Source of the DNA: Flavobacterium sp.
GTDB taxonomy: Bacteria; Bacteroidota; Bacteroidia; Flavobacteriales; Flavobacteriaceae
NCBI GenBank assembly: GCA_012837155.1
Contig: CP051546.1
Location: 2,545,699-2,609,698 of the forward strand
Direction of reading: 5' to 3'
DNA length: 64,000 nt
Shown piece after piece: positions 46,106 to 56,605 of this stretch. Position 1 is the stretch's first letter; the number at the start of each line of letters is the position of its first letter. A program made the translations under genes and the position numbers. The notes below the pieces were generated by a model. It was not told the DNA's origin, did not search any database, and worked only from the letters and a program-made list of their open reading frames with translations.

Positions 46106-48689
46106 ATGTATACGCTTCCAAAAATAGAACGATTCAATCAAGAAGTTCTTTCTAAATATCATATTTACAACAGTGTTTTTATTACTTTACCCTTTGATTC
46201 TATTGATAATACTGGGGTTTTGCTTCCGTTATTTACAGAAGTTTGTGATACTGGTTTCAAAAACAGGAAAATCCTAAGGAAATTGTTGATTTCTTCGCAG
46301 AAAAATACTTGCACAATACTTCAGAAAAAGAAAAAATAGATCTAATGTTTCGGTTTATTCAATACATTGAACGTCAAATAGTTTTGTTTGATGCTATCGA
46401 AGACGCTGCTTTTCCGATAGTAAATAATATGGAAGGAAGAGGTTCGCTGCGTGACATCAAAGAAAAATCGGATGCTAAGAATAAGAAAGAGGAATTAATT
46501 GATTTTTTAGAAGATTTTAATATAAGAACGGTATTAACAGCTCATCCAACGCAATTTTATCCAGGCGCAGTACTCGGAATTATCAATGATTTGACCGATG
46601 CTATCCGTAAAAATAACTTATTAGATATTAAACAATTATTAGCCCAATTAGGAAAAACTCCTTTTATACAAGCGGTAAAACCCAATCCGTTTGATGAAGC
46701 GGTAAGTTTGGTTTGGTATCTGGAAAATGTGTTTTATGAAACTTCTGGAGAGATGGTGCATTATCTTCAAAAAATATATTTAGCGGAAAATCTATTCAAA
46801 ATCCATTAATAAAATTGGGCTTTTGGCCTGGAGGAGACCGAGACGGAAATCCTTTTGTAACAACCGAAATTACTTTAAAAGTAGCTGAAAGATTACGTAC
46901 TTCGATATTAAAATGTTATTACTCTGAGATAAGAAATCTTAAACGAAAACTAACTTTTTATGAAGTAGATGTTTTGGTTGCAGAGCTTGAATACAAATTA
47001 TATCGTTCCGTGTTCTATTCAAATGGAGAGATTTATATTACATTAGACGAATTTAAAACACAATTAAATAAAATTAAAACCATAATAATTGAGCGGCATC
47101 AATCTTTGTATTTAGATGAATTAGATGCGCTTTTAATTAAAGTAAATTTGTTTGGATTTCATTTTGCTTCTTTAGATATTCGTCAAATAGTAGAATCCAC
47201 GATGCCGTATTTAAAGATATTGTTGACTATTTTGTGAATGCAAATACTGCTATTTTTCCGGTAAATTATTATCAATTGTCAGAGGATGAGAAGATTGCTA
47301 TACTTTCGAATGTTTTGGGAGATTTAGATTCTAGTGTTTTTGAAAACGAAATGACAAAATCAACTATAGAATCGATACAAGCAATTAAGCAAATTCAGAA
47401 TGAAAACGGAGAATTTGGAGCCAATCGTTACATTATCAGCAATAATGAGAGTGCGCTTAATGTAATGGAAACTTTTGCGCTTATTCGATTGAATAATTGG
47501 GAGAATCCATCGGTCGATATAATTCCACTGTTTGAATCGGTTGATGATTTGCAAAAAGCACATATTATTATGGAAAAACTCTATACTAATCCTGCTTATG
47601 CGAATCATTTGAAAAGTAGAAATAATAAGCAAACAATCATGCTTGGCTTTTCTGACGGTACAAAAGACGGTGGCTATTTGATGGCGAATTGGAGTATTTA
47701 TGAAGCTAAGGAAGAACTTACCGCTATTTCTAGAAAATATGGAATTAAAGCTATTTTCTTTGATGGTCGTGGCGGACCACCTGCTCGTGGCGGAGGAAAA
47801 ACACATAAATTTTATGCTTCTTTAGGTCCAAATATCGAAAATAAGGAGATTCAAGTTACGGTGCAAGGGCAAACTATAAGTTCTAATTTTGGGACTTTAG
47901 ATTCGTGTCGAAATAACTTAGAAAATTTACTAAGTGCCGGAGTTACAAATCAAGTTTTTAGCAAGGGAAAAAATGAGTTGAGTGCTGACGAGAAAGAAGT
48001 ATTAGGACAGTTAGCCGCATTGGGCTATCAGAAATATTTGGATTTTAAAAACCATCCCAAGTTTATTCCGTATTTAGAACAAATGAGTACCATAAGGTAT
48101 TATGCTAAAACAAACATAGGAAGTCGCCCTTCAAAAAGGAATAAGTCGGATCATCTTGATTTCAAAGATCTACGAGCTATCCCATTTGTGGGTTCTTGGA
48201 GTCAGTTAAAACAAAATGTGCCTGGTTTTTTTGGAGTTGGATCGGCATTAAAACACTTTGAAGACACTAATCAATGGGGAAAAGTTCAGGATTTATATGA
48301 TAATTCATTGTTCTTTAAAACATTGTTAGAAAACAGCATGATGTCTTTGGCAAAGTCATTTTTTTCCGTTGACCGCTTATATGAAAAACGACCCAGAATT
48401 TGGCTCGTTTTGGCAAATTATTTATGACGAATTTTTAGAAACAAAAAGATTATTATTAAAAATAGCAGGGCATAAAGAATTGATGGAAAACTACCCTGAT
48501 GGGAAAGCTTCAATTGATATAAGAGAGCGAATTGTGTTGCCATTATTAACAATACAACAATATGCATTATTAAAAATTAATGAGCTAAATAAGGAAGAAA
48601 ATCCAGATTTAGCATTGATAAAAACATACGAAAAGATTGTTACGCGTTCCCTTTTTGGAAATACAAATGCTAGTAGAAACTCTGCTTAA
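46106..48689 (+). CDS. ppc: Phosphoenolpyruvate carboxylase (four frameshifts)
   Basis: It carboxylates PEP to oxaloacetate, refilling the TCA cycle. Recognisable motifs are VLTAHPTQFYPG (catalytic His, in the second frame), FWPGGDRDGNPFVT (third frame), GFHFASLDIRQ, then in the fourth frame IMLGFSDGTKDGGYL, FFDGRGGPPARGGGKTH (catalytic Arg/Gly loop) and QGQTISSNFG. The last frame ends TRSLFGNTNASRNSA, where most PEPCs end in NTG. Single-base changes near 46258, 46772, 47185 and 48362 join the five frames into about 860 residues. Four indels are many even for this window, but every motif is kept, so I read it as an intact gene with errors. Confidence 0.92.
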
Positions 48690-48700
48690 ATTCAATTATA

Positions 48701-49216
48701 ATGAAGCCAAATGAATTGTCAAAAACCGAATATTCTTCTTTCAATGCGACTTATATCAATGCGCTTGAAGATGTAAATTTAGTAGAAGGATTAGAAAAAG
48801 GGCTCGATCAAATGATTTCTTTTATTTCGTCCATTTCAGTCGAAAAACTGAACTATCGTTATGCGGAAAATAAATGGACGATTAAGGATATTTTTCTTCA
48901 TCTCATAGATGCCGAACGTATTTTTGCCTATCGTGCCTTGCGAATTGGGCGTGGCGATAAGACTCCTTTGGCAGGATTTGAAGAAAATGATTATGTCCCA
49001 AATGCTATGGCAAATAGTAGAACCGTTGAAAGTTTGATTGAGGAATTTCGATTTGTTAGAAATGCAACATTGTGTTTATTTAATAATTTTTCTGATGAGC
49101 AACTTGCTTATGTGGGTACTTCTTCTAATAATACAATATCTGTTCGTGCCATAGGATTTATAATTTCAGGACATCAAAATCATCATATAAGGATAATTAA
49201 AGAACGCTATTTGTGA
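48701..49216 (+). CDS. DinB/YfiT-like metal-dependent enzyme
   Basis: The 171-residue protein has the DinB-2 four-helix fold. The three metal-binding His are probably in IFLHLIDAERIFAYR (near residue 66) and SGHQNHHIRIIKERYL (near 157-161); WTIKDIFLHLIDAE is the family hallmark. Members are thiol-dependent transferases or of unknown function. It begins 11 bases after the ppc stop and is probably co-transcribed with it. Intact. A terminator lies about 100 bases downstream. Confidence 0.87.
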   Translation: MKPNELSKTEYSSFNATYINALEDVNLVEGLEKGLDQMISFISSISVEKLNYRYAENKWTIKDIFLHLIDAERIFAYRALRIGRGDKTPLAGFEENDYVPNAMANSRTVESLIEEFRFVRNATLCLFNNFSDEQLAYVGTSSNNTISVRAIGFIISGHQNHHIRIIKERYL

Positions 49217-49318
49217 ATAAATTATTCATTTTCAGAGCCATTTTTAGGTTTTAAAATTGGGGTGAAATTTGGGGTTAAAAAATAAGTTTTACAACAGTAA
49301 AACGTTTAAGTCCAAATA

Positions 49319-49346
49319 AAAAAGGAACTCTTACCAAGTTCCTTTT
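49319..49346. terminator. Bidirectional terminator between DinB-like and acidic-protein genes
   Basis: A 9-bp stem AAAGGAACT / AGTTCCTTT around 7 bases, with A-rich left and T-rich right flanks, lies between two convergent genes. Confidence 0.85.
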
Positions 49347-49363
49347 TTATATAAATAGCTCAA

Positions 49364-49777
49364 TTATTTGTCATCTTCGTCTTCATCATCCTCCTCATCA
49401 AAATCCTTTTCATCTGAATCGTCGTCATCATCGTCATCGTCGGTTTCAGGTTTGTCAAAATCATCATTATCATCGTCATCGTCACTATTGCTGTCTTCAT
49501 CATCATCGTCAAAACCTTTTATTGGGATGATAGGTTCAATTTCTGAAGCAATTTCATCATCTTCATCATAATTTTCTATTCGATCCGCAAGTTTTGTGCT
49601 TACTTTTACTAAATAAATAGTGTCATCTGTTCGTACTTCGACGGCTTCAATCAATTCGTTTTTTGCATTTCTAAAACGAATAATATTTGAATCGTCATAA
49701 CCATCAGGGAATCTTTCGACCAAAAGGTTTAAAATTTCGTGGGTAAGTTTTGCATAATCAACAATTACTCTTTTCAT
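49364..49777 (-). CDS. Conserved protein with a long acidic tail
   Basis: The first 85 residues look globular (MKRVIVDYAKLTHEILNLLVERFPDGYDD, then VEVRTDDTIYLVKVS). The last 45 are almost only Asp and Glu, encoded by GAT/GAC/GAA runs (49368-49510). The N-terminal part is a conserved flavobacterial protein that databases often label DNA primase by mistake; nothing here supports primase. It follows the DHS-like gene after 10 bases and is probably the last gene of the polyamine operon. The opposite strand shows a poly-Ser open frame that is only its shadow. Confidence 0.75.
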   Translation of the reverse strand: MKRVIVDYAKLTHEILNLLVERFPDGYDDSNIIRFRNAKNELIEAVEVRTDDTIYLVKVSTKLADRIENYDEDDEIASEIEPIIPIKGFDDDDEDSNSDDDDDNDDFDKPETDDDDDDDDSDEKDFDEEDDEDEDDK

Positions 49778-49787
49778 ATAATAAATT

Positions 49788-50759
49788 CTATAAATCTAAC
49801 AAATAAGCGAAAATTAATGGAGCTACAATTGTGGCATCCGATTCTATAATAAATTTTGGGGTTTTTATATCTAGTTTTCCCCAAGTGATTTTTTCATTTG
49901 GAACTGCTCCAGAATAGGAACCATAACTGGTTGTCGAATCTGAAATCTGACAAAAATAACTCCAAAATGGAACATCATGCATTTCCATATCTTGATACAA
50001 CATGGGAACCACACATATTGGGAAATCCCCAGCAATTCCGCCACCAATTTGAAAAAAACCAACTCCGTTAGCACTGTTTTTTGGATACCAATCGGATAAA
50101 TATACCATGTATTCTATCCCAGATTTCATCGTCGATGCCTTTAAATCTCCTTTTATGACATAAGAGGCAAATATATTTCCCATGGTGCTATCTTCCCAAC
50201 CTGGTACAATAATAGGTAAATTTTTCTCAGCAGCCGCATACATCCAACTGTCTTTTAAGTCAATTTCGTAATATTCTTCAAGAACTCCCGAAAGTAACAT
50301 TTTGTACATAAATTCATGAGGAAAATATCTTTCGCCTTTATCGTCGGCATCTTTCCAAATTTTATAGATGTGTTTTTGTAAACGACGAAAAGCTTCGTGT
50401 TCTGGAATGCAAGTATCGGTAACCCGATTTAATCCTCTTTCGAGTAAATCCCATTCGTCTTGTGGTGTTAAATCGCGGTAATTTGGAACTCTTTCATAAT
50501 GGGAATGTGCCACTAGATTCATGATGTCTTCCTCAAGATTTGCTCCGGTGCACGAAATGATTTGAACTTTATCTTGGCGAATTATTTCGGCAAAAATCTT
50601 TCCAATCTCAGCAGTACTCATTGCACCGGCCATACTTACCATCATTTTTGCTCCGTTGGCTAATTGTTGTTCGTATGCTTTTGCAGCATCAACTAAAGAC
50701 GCAGCGTTGAAATGCAAATAATGCTTTTCGATAAACTGGCTTATGGGTCCTTTACTCAT
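49788..50759 (-). CDS. Deoxyhypusine-synthase-like protein (probable homospermidine synthase)
   Basis: A 323-residue member of the deoxyhypusine synthase family. NAD-binding and fold motifs are visible: VSMAGAMSTAEIGKIFAEII (near residues 41-60), ISCTGANLEEDIMNLV, HEFMYKMLL, IIVPGWEDSTMGNIFASYVI, FFQIGGGIAGDFPICVVPM and SDSTTSYGSYSGA. The catalytic Lys is present in EKITWGKLDI (near 297), matching the WGK of the eukaryotic enzyme. Bacteria have no eIF5A, so the likely reaction is transfer of the spermidine aminobutyl group to putrescine, making homospermidine; this is inference from the family. It lies 92 bases downstream of speA in the same direction, which fits polyamine synthesis. Intact. 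Confidence 0.87.
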   Translation of the reverse strand: MSKGPISQFIEKHYLHFNAASLVDAAKAYEQQLANGAKMMVSMAGAMSTAEIGKIFAEIIRQDKVQIISCTGANLEEDIMNLVAHSHYERVPNYRDLTPQDEWDLLERGLNRVTDTCIPEHEAFRRLQKHIYKIWKDADDKGERYFPHEFMYKMLLSGVLEEYYEIDLKDSWMYAAAEKNLPIIVPGWEDSTMGNIFASYVIKGDLKASTMKSGIEYMVYLSDWYPKNSANGVGFFQIGGGIAGDFPICVVPMLYQDMEMHDVPFWSYFCQISDSTTSYGSYSGAVPNEKITWGKLDIKTPKFIIESDATIVAPLIFAYLLDL

Positions 50760-50851
50760 TTTTTTTTAAAATTTTAAGATTTAAAAATCGAAACCTTGAA
50801 AAACATTTTCAAATTTAACGAATTTCCAAATAGACTAAATTAATTATATAT

Positions 50852-52250
50852 TTATTTTGCGTAACCTAATATTTTTAAAACTTCCTCGGCAGTTTGTTGC
50901 TCCGAGAAAACCTCGGTTGCTAATATCCCATTTTCATCCTTATCAATCAATATATGCTTGGGTTGCGGAATTAAGCAGTGATGCAAACCACCATAACCTC
51001 CTATGGTTTCCTGATAAGCGCCAGTATTAAAAAACCCTATGTACAATGGCTTTTCTTTATTGTATTTTGGCAAATAGATGGCATTCATATTTTGCTCTGA
51101 ATTATAATAATCGTCGCTGTCACAGGTCATGCCGCCAAGTAAAACTCTCTCATAAGTATCATTCCAGCGATTGATTGCTAACATGATAAAACGCTTGTTT
51201 ATTGCCCAAGTATCAGGTAAAGTCGTAATAAATGAGGAATCAATCATATTCCATTTTTCTCTGTCATTTTGCTGTTTCTGATACAAAATCTGGTAAATTG
51301 CGCCGCCGCTTTCGCCAACGGTGTACGAACCAAATTCAGTAAAAATATTAGGAACATCCACTTCGGCTTCGTCACAAGCAATCTTGATTTGATTGATAAT
51401 TTCATCAATCATGTATTGATAATCATATTCGAATGCCAATGAATTTTTTACAGGAAAACCTCCGCCGATGTTCAATCCATCTAGTGTTGGGCATTCTTTT
51501 TTTAGTGCCACATATACTTTGATACATTTGACCAACTCGTTCCAATAATAGGCATTGTCGTTGATACCTGTATTGATAAAAAAGTGCAACATTTTGAGTT
51601 CCAGTTTTTTATTTTCTTGAATCTGTTTTTTGTAGAACTGAACAATATTTTTGTATCCAATACCAAGACGTGAAGTGTAGAATTCAAATTTTGGTTCTTC
51701 TTCAGCGGCAATGCGTATTCCTATTTTAAATTTTCTCTTGATTTTATCCTGTAAAATATCAAGTTCTTCATAATTATCAATTATTGGAATGGTATTTTTG
51801 TGTCCGTTATTGATTAATCGGGCAATGTTTTCAATGTATTGATCTCTTTTAAAACCGTTACAAATCACATAAGTACTTTTGTTTATTTTGCCCGAATCTA
51901 ATAAATTCTCAACAATATTAATATCAAAAGCCGATGAGGTTTCGATGTGAATATTATTTTTGAAAGCTTCGTTCATCACGTATTCAAAATGAGAACTTTT
52001 GGTGCAATAGCAATAGTAATATTTTGCCTCATATTTGTTTTTTTTCCATCGATTTCCGAAACCAGTTTTTGGCTTTGTTAATATTGTTGGAAATTTGTGG
52101 CAAGTAAGTAAATTTTAGAGGCGTTCCATAGCGTTCCACTAATTTCATCAAATCGATATTATGAAACTGAAGGTTGTCTTTATCTAAAGTAAATTCTTCT
52201 TGTGGAAAATAATAGGTTTGATTTATTAAATCAAAATATTTTGTATTCAT
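50852..52250 (-). CDS. speA: Biosynthetic arginine decarboxylase (one frameshift)
   Basis: It makes agmatine from arginine with pyridoxal phosphate. The start at 52250 gives MNTKYFDLINQTYYFPQEEF and the fold III barrel start LVERYGTPLKFTYLP. After the shift come YYYCYCTKSSHFEYV, with the PLP Lys, and TSRLGIGY, LDGLNIGGGFPVKN, FTEFGSYTVGESGG, and GMTCDSDDYYNSEQ with the active-site Cys-Asp. The frame breaks in the A8 run near 52037-52044; the other frame reads EKNKYEAKYYYCYCTKSSH. Restored length is about 466 residues, closer to the short bacteroidal form than to the 630-residue E. coli SpeA. No agmatinase gene lies next to it, so the following step must be encoded elsewhere. Confidence 0.9.
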
Positions 52251-52538
52251 TTAGTTTTCAGTATTTTATGTTGTTATTAATGTAAAATAAATCAAACTAA
52301 AATTCAAACCCTAATATTTGCATATATAATTTGAAGCTTTTCGTGGTCTGCTTTCAAATATTGAAAAATATCAAAACTAAAGGTATTCTTAATAGCATAA
52401 AAACGGTTCAATATCTTTGATAAAGAGCTATTGTTTTTGTTCTTATTGAAACTATGATTTCTTTGGTTTTTATTTTTTTTCATCGCAGCAAATGTAAAAA
52501 AATATTATATACGTATAGCAATCCTTTCAGTAAAAAAA

Positions 52539-53606
52539 TTAAGATTTATAATCTTGGAAAGCCTTTAAAATCAATTCATTTTCAACAGATTGATTTATTT
52601 TTATTTTTCCAATACCATCAATTAATGCAAATTGTATGTTTCCGTACTCGTTTTTTTTGTCGTGGATGAGCAGTTCTAATATGGGTTCAATATCGTTTTC
52701 TTCAAAAACAACATCATCATAAATCGACTTTAGAGTCTCTTTTATTTGCTTGTACTCTTGAGGGTTTATTAACTCTTTTTGTAAGGAAATATAACTTTCT
52801 AGAATCATTCCTATGGCAATGGCTTCGCCGTGTAACAAAGATTCCTTGTTTTCGTTTTCTAGGAAATAGCTTTCGATGGCGTGACCAAGAGTATGACCAA
52901 AATTTAATGATTTTCGAATGTTCTTTTCAGTTGGATCTTGTATTACGATTTCGTTTTTTATTTCAACCGATCGGTATATTAATTCATCGAAATCGGCAAA
53001 ATCAATAGCTTTCAAATCCAAGAATTTTTCCCAATAAGTTGCGTCATAAATTAATCCGTGTTTTAGCATTTCGGCAAGACCAGATCGCATTTCTTTTTTA
53101 GAAAGTGTTTCTAAATATTGAGTGTCAATTAACACCATTTTTGGCACATTAATTACACCTATTTGGTTTTTTAAATTCCCCAAATCGACACCTGTCTTTC
53201 CTCCTACTGAAGCATCGACCATAGAAAGCAAAGTAGTTGGAATATGAATAAAATCGATTCCCCGCTTGAATGTAGAAGCTACAAAACCGCCCAAATCAGT
53301 AACAACTCCGCCGCCAAGATTAATCACAAGGCTTTTTCTGTCAGCACCAAGTTCTGTTAAAACATTCCATATTTGAACACAAGTTTCAATATTTTTGTTC
53401 GGTTCGCCTGCTTCAAATTCAACTATTTCTATTGTAAGATTGGTTGCTAAATAAGGAAGGAATTTAGATACACATAACTCATTTGTATTGCTGTCAACAA
53501 TTATAAACAAGTTCGAATAGTTACTTTCGCTTAGGAATGAATTTAGGGCTTCATATCCTTTTTCGTTAAAATGAATAGGATAATTATTGGCTTGAATTGT
53601 CTGCAT
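52539..53606 (-). CDS. aroB: 3-Dehydroquinate synthase
   Basis: Second step of the shikimate pathway: it converts DAHP to 3-dehydroquinate using NAD and zinc. Family blocks are complete: SLVINLGGGVVTDLGGFVAS (near residues 90-109), FIHIPTTLLSMVDASVGGKTG (near 118-138), RSGLAEMLKHGLI (Glu/Lys, near 175-187), SLNFGHTLGHAIE (zinc His, near 233-245) and LLHGEAIAIGM (zinc His). At 355 residues it is intact. It is divergent from the proline dehydrogenase gene with 92 bases between them. Confidence 0.94.
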   Translation of the reverse strand: MQTIQANNYPIHFNEKGYEALNSFLSESNYSNLFIIVDSNTNELCVSKFLPYLATNLTIEIVEFEAGEPNKNIETCVQIWNVLTELGADRKSLVINLGGGVVTDLGGFVASTFKRGIDFIHIPTTLLSMVDASVGGKTGVDLGNLKNQIGVINVPKMVLIDTQYLETLSKKEMRSGLAEMLKHGLIYDATYWEKFLDLKAIDFADFDELIYRSVEIKNEIVIQDPTEKNIRKSLNFGHTLGHAIESYFLENENKESLLHGEAIAIGMILESYISLQKELINPQEYKQIKETLKSIYDDVVFEENDIEPILELLIHDKKNEYGNIQFALIDGIGKIKINQSVENELILKAFQDYKS

Positions 53607-53671
53607 TTTATTTTATGGATTGAAAGCGCAAAATAAGGTAAATTTTGCTGAATAATATTTAAAACTCTCTT

Positions 53672-53679
53672 TATATTTG
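53672..53679 (+). promoter_or_regulatory. -7 promoter element (TATATTTG) of proline dehydrogenase
   Basis: Exact TAnnTTTG match 20 bases before the ATG; a TTTTG lies upstream but at 24-base spacing. Confidence 0.6.
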
Positions 53680-53698
53680 CGTAAAAATATAACAAAAA

Positions 53699-54867
53699 AT
53701 GAAAAATTTATTCAATAATACACAAATTGCCTTCTCGTTAAAAAGCGACACCGAACTCGATAGGGCCTATTTCCTTTTTAAATTAATAGACAATCAGCCT
53801 CTGGTTCGAATAGGGACTGCGGTTACCAATTTTGCAATAAAGGCAAATTTACCCGTTGAGGGTTTAATTCGTGCCACTGTTTTGATCATTTTTGTGGAGG
53901 TGTCAACGAAGACGATTGTATTCCCGTAGTCGATAAAATGAATACCAAGGGAGTTTCTTCGGTTTTGGATTATTCTGTCGAAGGGAAAGAGGAGGAAGAA
54001 CAATTTGACAATGTTTTAGAAAAAACCTTAAAATTGATTGATTTTGCCAAAGAAAAAAAGGCAATTCCGTTTGCAGTTTTTAAACCATCAGGCTTTGGAC
54101 GAATCGATTTGTATCAAGCTGTTGGAGAGGGGAAAAAATTAAGTCCGTTAGAAACGGAGGAATGGAATAAGGTCGTGGCACGTTTTGAAAAAGTGTGTCA
54201 AGCTTCTTATGATAGCGATGTGGCCTTGTTGATTGATGCGGAAGAAAGCTGGATGCAGGATGCGGCAGATGATTTAGTCGATAAAATGATGCAGAAATAT
54301 AATAAATTAAAGCCAATTGTTTTCAATACCTTGCAGATGTACCGTTGGGATCGATTGGATTATTTAAAACGACTGCACGAAAAAGCAAAAAAAGAAGATT
54401 TTTTTATTGGGATGAAACTGGTTCGTGGCGCTTATATGGAAAAAGAAAACGAACGTGCTATTGAAAAAGGGTATCCAACTCCAATTTGTGCTTCAAAAGA
54501 AGCAACGGACGAAAATTATGATGCCGCCGTTAGCTATATGACCGATCATATCGATAGGATGTCGATTTTTGAAGGCACTCACAACGAATCTAGCACGTAC
54601 TTTTTGATGGATTTAATGAAAGAAAAAGGATTAAAGGCCAATGATAAAAGAATTTGGTTTGGACAATTATACGGCATGAGTGATACTATCAGTTTTAATT
54701 TAGCTGCCGAAGGCTATAATGTTGCCAAATATTTGCCCTTTGGTCCCGTAAGAGATGTGATGCCCTACTTAATTCGCCGTGCCGAGGAAAATACTTCGGT
54801 AGCAGGACAAACCAGCCGTGAATTATTGATGATAAAAGCAGAACGAAATAGAAGAAAAGGAAAGTAG
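53699..54867 (+). CDS. Proline dehydrogenase (one frameshift)
   Basis: An FAD enzyme that oxidises proline to pyrroline-5-carboxylate at the membrane, feeding electrons to quinone. The N-terminus is MKNLFNNTQIAFSLKSDTEL. The frame breaks in a T-run at 53880-53886; one added T gives RATVFDHFCGGVNEDDCIPV. The barrel shows FAVFKPSGFGRIDLYQAVG, VALLIDAEESWMQDAADDL, NTLQMYRWDRLDYL, GMKLVRGAYMEKENERA (conserved Arg), FEGTHNESSTYF and the C-terminal FGPVRDVMPYLIRRAEENTS (substrate-binding Arg pair). Restored length is about 390 residues: the stand-alone form without the P5C dehydrogenase half of PutA. Single gene with its own promoter. Confidence 0.92.
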
Positions 54868-54913
54868 TCAATACATAAGTGATAGCTATGCAATAATGTC
54901 GCATTTTAAAAGA

Positions 54914-55322
54914 CACTATTCATTCGTTTGACTTTATGACATTAAAACTTTCGACTTACTTAAGTAATGACTAAAATTTAGTTTTATTTTTTTTTCAACC
55001 TATTTTTCGCCACAGATTTCACAGATTAGTGTCTTATAAAACCTGTGGCGAAATCTGATAAATATAGAAGTCTTCGATTATAAATAGCTTTTATCACTAT
55101 TCATTCGTTTGACTTTATGACATTAAAACTTTCGACTTACTTAAGTAATGACTAAAATTTAGTTTTATTTTTTTTGCAACCTATTTTTCGCCACAGATTT
55201 CACAGATTAGTGTCTTATAAAATCTGTGGCGAAATCTGATAAAATATAGAAGTCTTTGATTATAAATAGCTTTTATCACTATTCATTCGTTTGACTTTAT
55301 GACATTAAAACTTTTCGACTAC
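54914..55322. repeat. 182-bp tandem repeat (two full units and a partial third)
   Basis: Units start at 54914, 55095 and 55277 (CACTATTCATTCGTTTGACT), so the period is 181-182. The first two units are nearly identical; the third stops after about 46 bases at the stop codon of the next gene. Each full unit contains an inverted repeat TTTCGCCACAGATTT / AAATCTGTGGCGAAA around about 19 bases, able to form a strong hairpin, and the core TTTGACTTTATGACA shared with 12934 and 59173. The whole 455-base gap between proline dehydrogenase and the next gene consists of this array. Confidence 0.9.
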
Positions 55323-55562
55323 TTAGTTCGTAGAGTTTTTTATTTTATCAATCTTTTCAGACAATTCTTTTATACTATTAATCAACTCTTTATTCGAAAT
55401 TGAATTTTTATAAGACATCATTATCAATTTTATTGAAACTAATAAAACGCCAGCCTCTAATAGTAAATCGTGTGTAAAACCCGTAGTAAATAATGCCATT
55501 CCAAAAAGAATAATTGTCAATGCAATTATAAATGTGTTAACTAAACCAAGGTGCTTTTCCAT
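55323..55562 (-). CDS. Small two-helix membrane protein, function unknown
   Basis: The 79-residue product has two hydrophobic segments (about residues 8-27 and 32-50) and then a charged coil (NKELINSIKELSEKIDKIKN). No family is recognised. It lies 29 bases downstream of ppx in the same direction and may be the last gene of the polyphosphate operon. Its stop codon touches the tandem repeat array, so the original 3' end could have been replaced by the repeat. Confidence 0.6.
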   Translation of the reverse strand: MEKHLGLVNTFIIALTIILFGMALFTTGFTHDLLLEAGVLLVSIKLIMMSYKNSISNKELINSIKELSEKIDKIKNSTN

Positions 55563-55591
55563 ATTTTTCTATTTTTAATGAACACTTTTTA

Positions 55592-56482
55592 TTAAATTTT
55601 ACCATAATACATTGCCTTTACGATTCCGTCAGAAAGTCCAATTTTTGGAACGTATATATTTCTGGCTCCGCTCCATTTCATTGCATTGAGATAGATTTGT
55701 GTAGCGGGAATAATTACGTCAGCTCGATCAGGATTTAAACCTAAATCTGAAATTCTTTGATTATACGTAAGCGAATTGAGCATTGCATACTGCGAATTCA
55801 AATAAATAAATGACAAGGGCTTATCTTGCATTTTTCCCGACATTTTAAATAACTTATTGATATTTCCTCCAGAGCCTATAAGTGTAACTTCGTCATAATC
55901 TTGGGTGTTTTGTTTGATCCAATTTTCCATTTCTTGCCAAACTACATCACTTACCATCCTGTTTAACAAGCGAACGGTTCCGGCCTTGAATGATTTTGAA
56001 ATAATAATTTTTCCGTCAGAAAAAAGAGAAAACTCGGTGCTACCTCCTCCAACATCTACATAAAGATATGTTTTATCTGATTTTAAAAGATGATGCAAAT
56101 CTGTTGATGCGATTATTGCGGCTTCTTTTTTTCCGTCGATAATTTCTATTTTAATTTTAGCTTCCTTATTAATAATATCAACAACTTCATAAGCATTATT
56201 AGCTTCACGCATTGCCGATGTTGCAAAAGCCATGTATTTTTCGACTTTGTGTACTTTCATCAAAAGAAAAAAAGCTTTCATCGCATCGATCATTCTTTCA
56301 ATATTTTCTTGAGAAATTTCGCCCACCGTAAAAGAATCTTGTCCCAAACGAATTGGAACACGAACCAAGGCATTTTTATTAAATTGAGGTTCTTTTCCAT
56401 CTTGCTCAACAATGTTTGTAACCAATAAACGCATGGCGTTTGAGCCTATATCGATTGCCGCGTATTTTTTTATTCTAATCAT
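55592..56482 (-). CDS. ppx: Exopolyphosphatase / Ppx-GppA family phosphatase
   Basis: It removes terminal phosphate from polyphosphate or pppGpp. The ASKHA-fold motifs are visible: YAAIDIGSNAMRLLVTNI (phosphate 1, near residues 7-24), AFATSAMREANNAYEVV (near 86-102), the catalytic Glu in IDGKKEAAIIAS (near 118), YVDVGGGSTEFSLF (phosphate 2, near 142-155) and LIGSGGNINKLF. At 296 residues it is the short form with only domains I and II. It lies 123 bases downstream of ppk1 in the same direction, pairing polymer synthesis with breakdown. Intact. Confidence 0.9.
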   Translation of the reverse strand: MIRIKKYAAIDIGSNAMRLLVTNIVEQDGKEPQFNKNALVRVPIRLGQDSFTVGEISQENIERMIDAMKAFFLLMKVHKVEKYMAFATSAMREANNAYEVVDIINKEAKIKIEIIDGKKEAAIIASTDLHHLLKSDKTYLYVDVGGGSTEFSLFSDGKIIISKSFKAGTVRLLNRMVSDVVWQEMENWIKQNTQDYDEVTLIGSGGNINKLFKMSGKMQDKPLSFIYLNSQYAMLNSLTYNQRISDLGLNPDRADVIIPATQIYLNAMKWSGARNIYVPKIGLSDGIVKAMYYGKI

Positions 56483-56605
56483 TTTCTGGTTGATGCTATA
56501 TCTCTTTTTATGCTATTCACTAGGATTTTATCGGGTTTTCGTGCTTTCGATAACTAAGCTATTTTTCAGATGCTATTTCCTTATTTTCATAGTATTTATA
56601 GGTCT

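Noticed and set aside
46106-48689. ppc as a true pseudogene
   Set aside because: All catalytic motifs are kept and the four breaks are single-base, as in essential genes of the same window; sequencing error is simpler.
49368-49571. Plus-strand poly-serine open frame
   Set aside because: It is the reverse strand of the GAT/GAA-rich acidic tail of the gene at 49364-49777.
54914-55322. CRISPR array or origin iterons
   Set aside because: The unit is 182 bp, contiguous and not separated by unique spacers; no replication genes are next to it.
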